A DNA stretch of 24,317 nt from IMG/VR virus record IMGVR_UViG_3300035162_001785, positions 1 to 24,317 of that record, one strand, 5' to 3'. The position numbers were made by a program, and so were the translations under genes. Below, piece after piece: positions 1 to 5,205 of this stretch. This stretch comes from a virus. The notes beneath the pieces are model-generated. The model did not search any database. It saw nothing but the letters and a program-made list of their open reading frames with translations, and was not told the DNA's origin. Within the stretch, counting starts at the first letter, position 1. Each line of letters opens with the position of its first letter.

Positions 1-1386
1 CTTTGCTGGGCATGTTCAAAGTGTAACGCTCAGAAGTCTGATACGAGACTACCGATCTTTCAAGAAGGTTTATTGCTTGGCCTAGCTGTGCGCAGGGCAA
101 AAGGGATAACAGCAAAGTTAAAAGCTGCCCAGACAGTGGTTAAGCCAAAGGTAAAAAAGAAAGCGGCTGACGAAGGTTTAGTATTAGGAAATGGCTGGAT
201 GTTCAAAGGTTCTGTTGAAGAGTTAGGAAGATATGTTGCACTGGCAGATGCCTTGATAGAACACGGCTTCGTTGAAGAGTATCATGGTATAGACACATGG
301 CGTGGCAAACCTATAGAGGCAAGATTTTGTCACAGTATACGGACCTCAAAGATACCCAAAAGTTTCCTGTCTGAGCGTGGTCTAGAATTAAGAAAACATG
401 GCCATTCATTTGATTTTCAGCTTTTATTTAGCATGATTCAAAAAGAAAGTGGTCCCTGTAATATGGGAACTATCATCGACACAGACTTCTGTGGTGCATA
501 TTCTATTGTTAAATTTAGACTATCCTTGGAAGAATTTCTGTCTATCAGAAACCTTGCCAACAATGCGTGTAATCAAGTCCGTAGGGGGCCTGTAGCTACT
601 GTAAAAAAGCCACTGAGTGAGGCGGCACGTCAGCTAAACCAGAGAGGCCTTCGTGTACTTGAAGCCTTTTTATCCAGTGGGTTGATTGAAGACAGGCGGG
701 AGCCTTCATCTGTCAAATGCAATAGCAAGCCCCTTCAAGGCTCTTTCTTTAGTGAATTAGGGCTAACACCCCGTGGCACATTTGACTGCCTTGCCAACCT
801 TTTGTGGCATTCCAGTAATGGACTTCTAGACTACAATGACCAAGGTGGACCCATGGTAGGTGGTCTTGACTTTAGCTTGAGGCCGATAGCCGATACTGAC
901 TTGCATGTCTTTTCTTTTAGTAAATCACTATCCGAACTCAATCTGTTCACCTCTAGAATTAAACAACAAATGGGGGTGCCACCAAAGCCTTTCGTTGAGG
1001 TCATACACATACCAGACACCTCATTCACAGCCCAATTGTCTTTAAGCCAACTCAGCGAAGCATATAAACTACTAAGTTTGATCTTGAGTAAAGGTATTAC
1101 AGATAAACGTGAAGAGCGCTGGAAATTGCCTGCCCGTGTATGGTTTGAATCAGCATTTGTGCTGCCGCAGGGGACAACGGACGCAGAGTTGCTTTTATAC
1201 GAAATTGCTTACTTTGGTAAAAGTGCGGATGGTTGGGATGGGGGCAGTCCACGATTGGTTTGTAGCAGTATTAAATGCACCGAAACAGGTGAGATGCAGT
1301 TTCATTTTATAGCGCCCATGAAAGAACTCAAAAAATTAAAGCAGGGAATAGGTAAATTCCTTAATCAAGACAAGGAGTATGCATGA
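1..1386 (+). CDS. Unrecognised protein, 5' end outside window; HNH-like segment at in-window N-terminus
   Basis: The reading frame is open to the left edge and ends at TGA 1384-1386, giving 461 in-window residues. The first possible start in the window is TTG 73, but codons 1-24 also look coding, so the gene probably begins outside. Those codons read LCWACSKCNAQKSDTRLP, which resembles the end of an HNH endonuclease (a leucine, then ACxxCNxxKxD). If this is right, an HNH domain lies mostly to the left and is joined to a long unknown C-terminal part. That part has a Lys-rich linker (codons 37-55), mixed alpha/beta composition and scattered cysteines, but I recognise no family. Its stop overlaps the ATG of the next gene (ATGA at 1383-1386), so it heads a cluster of small coupled genes. 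The coding call is strong; the function is unknown. Confidence 0.75.
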   Translation, partial: LCWACSKCNAQKSDTRLPIFQEGLLLGLAVRRAKGITAKLKAAQTVVKPKVKKKAADEGLVLGNGWMFKGSVEELGRYVALADALIEHGFVEEYHGIDTWRGKPIEARFCHSIRTSKIPKSFLSERGLELRKHGHSFDFQLLFSMIQKESGPCNMGTIIDTDFCGAYSIVKFRLSLEEFLSIRNLANNACNQVRRGPVATVKKPLSEAARQLNQRGLRVLEAFLSSGLIEDRREPSSVKCNSKPLQGSFFSELGLTPRGTFDCLANLLWHSSNGLLDYNDQGGPMVGGLDFSLRPIADTDLHVFSFSKSLSELNLFTSRIKQQMGVPPKPFVEVIHIPDTSFTAQLSLSQLSEAYKLLSLILSKGITDKREERWKLPARVWFESAFVLPQGTTDAELLLYEIAYFGKSADGWDGGSPRLVCSSIKCTETGEMQFHFIAPMKELKKLKQGIGKFLNQDKEYA

Positions 1387-1532
1387 CAGAAGTGAATGAA
1401 GCAAGAAAAGCGCTGGAAAAAGAACTCCAGCGCATCACAGGTAAGCCAAGTCAAATCCTCACGGAGAGATTAATAGACATGATGCAACTGGTTTGGGCTG
1501 AACTGAGAAAGACAGACTATGTTAAAAAATGA
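1383..1532 (+). CDS. Small hypothetical protein, 49 aa
   Basis: ATG 1383 overlaps the preceding TGA in an ATGA junction, the usual sign of translational coupling, and the frame ends at TGA 1530-1532. The product begins MTEVNEARKALEKELQRITG and is charged and almost entirely helix-forming, with a second amphipathic stretch (residues 22-49). It could be a short coiled-coil or adaptor peptide, but no family is recognised. It overlaps the next gene (ATG 1519) by 14 bases. Confidence rests on the junction geometry and composition only. Confidence 0.55.
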   Translation: MTEVNEARKALEKELQRITGKPSQILTERLIDMMQLVWAELRKTDYVKK

Positions 1533-1728
1533 AATAGCAGTGGACTTGGTTGGCTGTATTAGTTGTGGCGCTGCGAAGACCGTTGTTTTGGACAGTCGAA
1601 CTATTGTCAAAGACAGTACGCATTTCACCCGTAGAAAACGTGAGTGTGTGAAATGCAACGCTGCATACTGGACTAAAGAAGTAGCAGACCTCTCCGCAAG
1701 ACCTTATCAATGGGGCAAAGACAGATGA
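1519..1728 (+). CDS. Small zinc-ribbon-like hypothetical protein, 69 aa
   Basis: ATG 1519 lies inside the end of the 49-aa gene and the frame ends at TGA 1726-1728. Two CxxC pairs are visible, CISC near residues 13-16 and CVKC near residues 43-46, about 27 residues apart. This is the layout of a treble-clef or zinc-ribbon knuckle. Between them is a basic segment (TRRKREC). Small zinc-ribbon proteins of this kind are common in phage accessory clusters and often bind nucleic acid or a host protein, but the target cannot be told here. It is followed at once by the next gene through an ATGA overlap at 1725. Confidence 0.65.
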   Translation: MLKNEIAVDLVGCISCGAAKTVVLDSRTIVKDSTHFTRRKRECVKCNAAYWTKEVADLSARPYQWGKDR

Positions 1729-1916
1729 GTGAGTATTCAGTAGTGTACAACAAATGGTATAACTTGGGTGTATTTAGTTGCTTAAAAAAGGCGGAGGAGT
1801 TTGCCGAAAGGATGAAAACAGACAGAGAGATATTCGAATATCACTCTCAACATGAAATAAGCGGCAGTGTATCTGATCTAATAGAAATATCTGATACGAC
1901 CGGACAAGACTGTTGA
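1725..1916 (+). CDS. Small hypothetical protein, 63 aa
   Basis: I place the start at ATG 1725, which overlaps the preceding TGA, rather than at the in-frame ATG 1710. The upstream option would overlap the previous gene by 19 bases, and ATGA junctions are the pattern in this cluster. The product ([20 protein letters not shown]...) has an N-terminal beta-like stretch rich in aromatics, then a helix ([20 protein letters not shown]) and an acidic tail. It resembles no family I can name. The stop at 1914-1916 overlaps the TTG start of the next gene. Confidence 0.6.
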   Translation: MSEYSVVYNKWYNLGVFSCLKKAEEFAERMKTDREIFEYHSQHEISGSVSDLIEISDTTGQDC

Positions 1917-2116
1917 GTAAATTACATGAACTAGAGCCACACATCATGGACTGTTGGTCAGTCTGTAATGACCTTGAGACAGTGTTCAAGCAGATTGGTG
2001 ACGGTGAGCGTGACCCTACACAAGATGAGACTATGAATGCTCTGATCGGTATGCAACAGCTTTACCAGTGGAAGTTTGAGCAGTTGTTCTACAAGTTTGA
2101 GGACATAAACTCTTAA
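1913..2116 (+). CDS. Small acidic hypothetical protein, 67 aa
   Basis: TTG 1913 overlaps the TGA of the previous gene (TTGA), and the frame ends at TAA 2114-2116. The product starts [20 protein letters not shown] and is helical and acidic, ending in a segment rich in aromatics ([14 protein letters not shown]). It is the last gene of the left cluster: a terminator hairpin begins 25 bases after its stop. No family is recognised. The TTG start is inferred from the overlap; an internal Met at residue 12 (ATG 1946) is the alternative. Confidence 0.6.
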   Translation: MSKLHELEPHIMDCWSVCNDLETVFKQIGDGERDPTQDETMNALIGMQQLYQWKFEQLFYKFEDINS

Positions 2117-2141
2117 CGGCCCTTAGAGACATCTAACTAAC

Positions 2142-2173
2142 AGGTCAGCTATTTTTAGGCTGGCCTTTTTTTT
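2142..2173 (+). terminator. Rho-independent terminator of the left gene cluster
   Basis: AGGTCAGC (2142-2149) pairs with GCTGGCCT (2159-2166) over eight base pairs with one G-U pair. A 9-base loop separates the arms, and a run of eight T follows immediately (2166-2173). It lies just after the last small gene and is oriented for the plus strand. Confidence 0.85.
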
Positions 2174-2230
2174 GTTTTGGCTTGAGTTTTTTTTGTTTGT
2201 CAAAGGAATCATTAACTTTGAAAAATAATA

Positions 2231-2294
2231 TGACAATTATGTCACCTAAAAATGCACATAATGCACCGTGCATTATCTGAATGTGCAGTGCATT
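2231..2294. promoter_or_regulatory. Cluster of palindromes, candidate operator region
   Basis: Two dyads stand close together. TGACA-ATTA-TGTCA (2231-2244) is a perfect 5-bp inverted repeat. TAATGCAC-C-GTGCATTA (2259-2275) is a perfect 8-bp inverted repeat around one base. The half-site AATGCAC also occurs alone at 2251-2257, and its complement GTGCATT at 2288-2294, so four half-sites lie within 44 bases, two in each orientation. Such an array is typical of a DNA-binding dimer's operator. No regulator gene is visible beside it. This part lacks coding ORFs. Confidence 0.5.
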
Positions 2295-2330
2295 CTTGAA
2301 TTAACTATTATCTGTAAGTGACTGATAATT

Positions 2331-2395
2331 AAACAAATGGCTCCGGCGGTAGGGATCGAACCTACGACCAATTGAGTAATGGGAGCTGTTTGTTT
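2331..2395. repeat. Inverted repeat flanking the tRNA fragment
   Basis: AAACAAA-TG-GCTCC (2331-2344) on the left is mirrored by GGAGC-TG-TTTGTTT (2382-2395) on the right. Twelve of 14 positions are complementary. The arms bracket the T-arm dyad of the tRNA fragment and partly overlap its acceptor end. This could be a recombinase-binding arrangement or a long stem-loop; neither is demonstrated. Confidence 0.45.
2338..2380 (-). other. tRNA 3'-end fragment, putative phage attachment site (attP core)
   Basis: Read on the minus strand, this stretch gives a T-arm GTAGG-TTCGATC-CCTAC, then CGCCGGA, a G at the discriminator position and an encoded CCA ending at 2338. Before the T-arm comes CAATTGGTC, which fits the end of an anticodon stem and variable loop. 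The implied acceptor (5' TCCGGCG), with its U1-A72 pair and G73, suggests tRNA-Asn. No D-arm or 5' half follows beyond about 2380, so this is not a working tRNA gene. A tRNA 3' half in an intergenic gap of a phage is the classic form of an attP core, which rebuilds the host tRNA on integration. No integrase is in the window. Confidence 0.6.
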
Positions 2396-2432
2396 TCAAT
2401 GACTTATAAAGTTATTTTGTAGAACCTGTTAA

Positions 2433-2512
2433 TTGTTAGCTGTTGTTGTAAATAGTTAACTAAATTATAACTTAAAGTACTTGTTAGCTGTTGACAGAAA
2501 TAATTAACTATA
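2433..2512. repeat. Two direct repeats of about 32 bases upstream of the primase
   Basis: TTGTTAGCTGTTG is repeated exactly at 2433-2445 and 2481-2493. Each copy is followed after four differing bases by AAATA-R-TTAACTA (2450-2462 and 2498-2510). The copies start 48 bases apart, and about 25 of the first 30 positions agree. Direct repeats beside an attP core can be integrase arm sites. Beside a primase in AT-rich DNA they could instead be origin iterons or operators. The sequence does not decide. Confidence 0.55.
2443..2471 (+). promoter_or_regulatory. Candidate sigma70-like promoter before the primase
   Basis: TTGTTG (2443-2448) and TATAAC (2466-2471) are separated by 17 bases. The -10 box matches five of six consensus positions; the -35 box matches three. 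A perfect TTGACA at 2491-2496 has TATAAG only 14 bases further on, a poor spacing. The candidate lies within the direct-repeat region, so repeat-binding proteins could control it. Confidence 0.35.
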
Positions 2513-2521
2513 TAAGCTGAC

Positions 2522-2543
2522 GCTGTCCCTGCTAAGGGGCAGC
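2522..2543 (+). other. Leader hairpin just upstream of the primase
   Basis: GCTGTCCC (2522-2529) pairs with GGGGCAGC (2536-2543) over eight base pairs with one G-U pair and a 6-base loop. No T-run follows, so it is not a standard terminator. It ends six bases before the primase ribosome-binding site AAGGG (2550-2554). It may stabilise the mRNA end or modulate translation. Confidence 0.45.
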
Positions 2544-2560
2544 ATAGCCAAGGGCTTATA

Positions 2561-3319
2561 ATGACCTACGCCGAACAACTTCAAATAGTCAAAGATATCC
2601 CCATTCGAGAGGGTGTAACGAAAGTTATAACATGCCCATTCTGCGGAGGTCTAAAGAAATTAGCACTGTCTAAAATGGATGGTAAGCTAATGTGGAACTG
2701 CTACAGAGCCTCATGCGAAGGCAAAGGCATCTACACTGGTAAACGAGACCTACAGTCGGCTAAGAAATATCTCTCCGGCCAGGTAACGCAGCATAAGGCA
2801 TTCGTCCGACCTCTCCCCAGCATTACGACTGCAATTGAAAACCATCGACCTGCTTTAGACTATTTGGAGAAGGTGAACAGCCTTGAGGCTTATCTGAACA
2901 AGTACATCAAAATACGATATGATCCGTCAGGTGACCGGGTGCTGTTTTATGCAGAGAATGGGGCTGTAGGTCGATCTTTAGGCTCATACGGCCCTAAATG
3001 GGTAACATTTGGAACTATTGCCGGAGGTGTTCATGTAGGCACTGGCACAACTGCTGTCTTAGTTGAAGACGTTCCATCAGCATGTTCCGTTAGCAGAATA
3101 AATGGGTTGGTAGGTGTTGCTCTGCTAGGAACTACCGTTACCCGCGCCATTAATACTTTAACTAAATGTTATAAAAATAGGATAATTATTCTTGACAAAG
3201 ACGCAGCTAGTAAGGCTATATCAATTAGAAGGCAATTAGGCTTTGAATTTAAAGTGCGTTTTACTAGCAGGGATTTAAAGTTTTTAACTATTGACGAAAT
3301 ACAGTATTTAATGAAATAA
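2561..3319 (+). CDS. DNA primase, zinc-finger plus TOPRIM (T7 gp4 N-terminal type)
   Basis: This 252-aa protein probably makes the RNA primers for phage replication. A four-cysteine zinc finger lies at residues 25-52 (CPFC at 25-28, Cys47, Cys52), as in the template-reading finger of T7-type primases. A TOPRIM core follows: the catalytic-type Glu169 in LVED, and Asp212/Asp214 in the motif LDKD, which coordinate magnesium in this family. The start is ATG 2561, with AAGGG six bases upstream. Unlike T7 gene 4, primase and helicase are not fused: the helicase is a separate gene at 3988, with two small genes between. The gene follows a leader hairpin and a repeat-rich control region. The family call is firm from the paired motifs. 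Confidence 0.85.
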   Translation: MTYAEQLQIVKDIPIREGVTKVITCPFCGGLKKLALSKMDGKLMWNCYRASCEGKGIYTGKRDLQSAKKYLSGQVTQHKAFVRPLPSITTAIENHRPALDYLEKVNSLEAYLNKYIKIRYDPSGDRVLFYAENGAVGRSLGSYGPKWVTFGTIAGGVHVGTGTTAVLVEDVPSACSVSRINGLVGVALLGTTVTRAINTLTKCYKNRIIILDKDAASKAISIRRQLGFEFKVRFTSRDLKFLTIDEIQYLMK

Positions 3320-3411
3320 ACTGTAGAACGGCTGCAACCATACGAACAGCCAGAAAAAGGGGGAATTAATAGTATGACAAAAAGATTAAGACATAGCGGG
3401 AAGGGGTATCA

Positions 3412-3567
3412 ATGTTTAATATAGCTAAATCGAATAAATATTCCCGTGGTTTTAAACTAAACTTGACTTCTGGGCTATCAATTCAAGGCAAGTATGCTTC
3501 AGGATTCTACGGGCAAACCGTAACCAGTTGGCGTCATAAGCCTATTGGACCACCTGTATATAAATAA
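3412..3567 (+). CDS. Small basic hypothetical protein, 51 aa
   Basis: ATG 3412 is preceded by a good ribosome-binding site, AAGGGG (3401-3406), five bases upstream; the frame ends at TAA 3565-3567. The product starts MFNIAKSNKYSRGFKLNLTS and is basic, with Gly, Tyr and Ser throughout, and ends in a Pro-rich HKPIGPPVYK tail. It is short enough to escape routine gene calling. A 16-codon reading frame (ATG 3374 to TAG 3422-3424) overlaps its start in another frame and could be a leader peptide. No family is recognised. Support comes from the ribosome-binding site and an uninterrupted frame in an otherwise empty gap. Confidence 0.5.
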   Translation: MFNIAKSNKYSRGFKLNLTSGLSIQGKYASGFYGQTVTSWRHKPIGPPVYK

Positions 3568-3568
3568 A

Positions 3569-3614
3569 GCTGGTACACCCAGCCTCAACGTGAAAGGCGC
3601 AGCTCATGGCTGCG
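3569..3614 (+). other. Two tandem hairpins between small genes
   Basis: GCTGG-TACAC-CCAGC (3569-3583) and CGCAGC-TCATG-GCTGCG (3598-3614) are perfect stems of five and six base pairs. Neither has a following T-run. A further near-dyad TGCGTCA/TGACGTA (3625-3631 and 3645-3651) lies just before the next gene. The rest of 3568-3670 holds only the ribosome-binding site AAGGA for ATG 3671. These could be RNA processing or stability elements. Confidence 0.4.
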
Positions 3615-3670
3615 GAACAATGTGTGCGTCATCTTATTCTTTTCTGACGTAAATATAAAGGAACTGACCA

Positions 3671-3874
3671 ATGAAAATCCGAGCAATCTCGATTATTGAT
3701 ATGTCAATCGAGGGGGGCTTCAGAGAAGCCGCTGATATAGAGGACTCACTTAATGCTGTAATTAAGAAGTTCTGTGACTCTAACAAAGATGTAGTCACTT
3801 ACCAAACGGAGGTACGTGACCGCCGGGGGGATAAGGCTCCTGACATTTCAAAAATGAAATTCCGAAGTAACTAA
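3671..3874 (+). CDS. Small hypothetical protein between primase and helicase, 67 aa
   Basis: ATG 3671 has AAGGA about eight bases upstream, and the frame ends at TAA 3872-3874. The product (MKIRAISIIDMSIEGGFREA...) shows a beta strand, then a helix with acidic and basic residues (AADIEDSLNAVIKKFC), then a second beta-like part and a basic tail (KMKFRSN). That strand-helix-strand pattern suits a small ferredoxin-like or nucleic-acid-binding fold, but no family is recognised. It sits alone, with hairpins before it and a terminator 26 bases after it, so it may be made from its own short transcript. Confidence 0.65.
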   Translation: MKIRAISIIDMSIEGGFREAADIEDSLNAVIKKFCDSNKDVVTYQTEVRDRRGDKAPDISKMKFRSN

Positions 3875-3899
3875 TATAATTTAGTTTACTTTTAAACCT

Positions 3900-3933
3900 A
3901 AAGAGCTTCTCAGAAATGAGGGGCTTTTTTTTT
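3900..3933 (+). terminator. Rho-independent terminator after the 67-aa gene
   Basis: AGCTTCTCA (3904-3912) pairs with TGAGGGGCT (3917-3925) through nine pairs, two of them G-U, around a GAAA tetraloop. The stem can be extended outward by the AAAG at 3900-3903. Nine T follow (3925-3933). It separates the small gene from the helicase, implying a promoter downstream or partial read-through. Confidence 0.8.
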
Positions 3934-3940
3934 ATTTCCA

Positions 3941-3984
3941 ACTGTTCTAAGGTGCGGATATTCGCGGCTAACTAAAGGAACAGT
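3941..3984 (+). promoter_or_regulatory. Inverted repeat covering the helicase ribosome-binding site
   Basis: ACTGTTC (3941-3947) is the exact reverse complement of GAACAGT (3978-3984), extendable by one G-U pair. The right arm overlaps the ribosome-binding site AAGGAA (3975-3980) of the helicase TTG start at 3988. Folding would partly hide that site. The loop contains a weaker inner stem (3954-3965). Confidence 0.35.
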
Positions 3985-3987
3985 AAA

Positions 3988-5205
3988 TTGCACCAATCAC
4001 TACTTAAAGCATGTCTCAGTTACGAATTTTATAGTAATAATAAAACTAAACTCAGAGCTTCCTTATTCGATGATACCTTTAAAGATTTGTATAAAACAAT
4101 AGAAGCTATGCATACCAAATTTGCCATTGATATTACCGAAAATGAGATGTTTTCGTATTGGAAGGCTCAAAACCCCACCTCCACAGAGAGTTGGTCAGAT
4201 GAAATCGGGGTCTTAGTCAGCGAAATATCCAGCGCAGAAGTTCTAAACCCGGCTATTGCAGAGGATGTGATCAGTAATCTTTGGAGACAAAGCATAGGTC
4301 TCGACATAGCCGATTTAGGCATAGCTATGTCGGAAGGTGATGTTTCCGCTATGGACCGCTTGAATGTTTTATTGGAGACAGTTTCTAGTGGATATGTACC
4401 CAATCGATTTGATGACTGCATAGTCACCGACGATATCTATGAAATGCTTGCCGCAGTATCTGATGAAAATAGATTTAAATTTAATATCCCTACATTATCC
4501 AAGGAGGTTTACGGATTAGCCCGTGGCGAATTTGCTTGTTTTGCTGCTTACTCCAATGTGGGTAAGACCGCCTTTGCTATTAGCCTGAGTGCAGCGCCGG
4601 GAGGCTTTTGTGAGCAAGGTGCTAAAGTGGGCTACATTGCTAATGAAGAATTTGGTAAGCGCGTAAAGCTAAGGGCTGTCCAAGCATATGCGGGTATGAC
4701 CAAAGAAGAGGTTATATTCGAGCCTCGAAAAGCGGCTGCTATATATAGTGGAATTAAAGACAAGCTAATATTTGCAGACGCCCAAGATTGGGATGTCCAA
4801 ACACTAGACGCATACTTGGGGCAGGGAAACTTTGGGGTGGTCTTTGTTGATATGGCCGACAAAATCTCACTCTCTTCCAATTTCAACAGTAGCCATGAGC
4901 GTCTGGCTGACCTTTACTATCGTCTGCGTGAACTCGCTAAAAAGCATAATGTGGCGCTTATCGGAATGTCTCAGGCATCCGGTGAAGCTGAAGGTAAAAC
5001 AAGACTTACCATGTCTATGTTGGCAGGCAGTCGTGTAGCGAAGCAGGCTGAATGTGATCTTTTAATCGGCCTGGGTAAAGGAAACAGCCCAGACGAAGAT
5101 AAAGACCCCACCCGCTATATAAATGTTATGAAGAATAAGATCAGCGGATGGCATGGCATGATCATATGTAATCTGGACGCAGATCGTAATAGATATGGAG
5201 CTTGA
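3988..5205 (+). CDS. Replicative DNA helicase, DnaB/T7 gp4 C-terminal-like RecA fold
   Basis: This 405-aa protein probably unwinds DNA at the fork by ATP hydrolysis, as a ring. Residues 1-165 form a helical N-terminal part without a primase domain. The RecA-type core follows: Walker A AYSNVGKT at 187-194 (Ala replaces the usual first Gly), a Glu-rich motif IANEE near 217-221, Walker B VVFVD at 284-288, and motif H3 with GMSQAS at 326-331. The end LDADRNRYGA holds arginines at positions typical of the finger and sensor of DnaB-type helicases. The start is TTG 3988, with AAGGAA seven bases upstream; no better start is seen. Its stop overlaps the polymerase start by 11 bases, which couples the two replisome genes. 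Confidence 0.85.
   Translation: MHQSLLKACLSYEFYSNNKTKLRASLFDDTFKDLYKTIEAMHTKFAIDITENEMFSYWKAQNPTSTESWSDEIGVLVSEISSAEVLNPAIAEDVISNLWRQSIGLDIADLGIAMSEGDVSAMDRLNVLLETVSSGYVPNRFDDCIVTDDIYEMLAAVSDENRFKFNIPTLSKEVYGLARGEFACFAAYSNVGKTAFAISLSAAPGGFCEQGAKVGYIANEEFGKRVKLRAVQAYAGMTKEEVIFEPRKAAAIYSGIKDKLIFADAQDWDVQTLDAYLGQGNFGVVFVDMADKISLSSNFNSSHERLADLYYRLRELAKKHNVALIGMSQASGEAEGKTRLTMSMLAGSRVAKQAECDLLIGLGKGNSPDEDKDPTRYINVMKNKISGWHGMIICNLDADRNRYGA

Noticed and set aside
73-75. TTG at 73 as the true start of the first gene
   Set aside because: The frame is open to position 1 and the upstream codons look like protein (HNH-like cysteine motif). The real start is probably outside the window.
2338-2415. A complete functional tRNA gene
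   Set aside because: Only the T-arm, acceptor 3' strand and part of the anticodon stem are present; there is no D-arm or 5' acceptor strand.
2491-2516. TTGACA with TATAAG as the main primase promoter
   Set aside because: The spacer is only 14 bases, too short for a normal sigma70 promoter; the 2443-2471 candidate has a better spacing.
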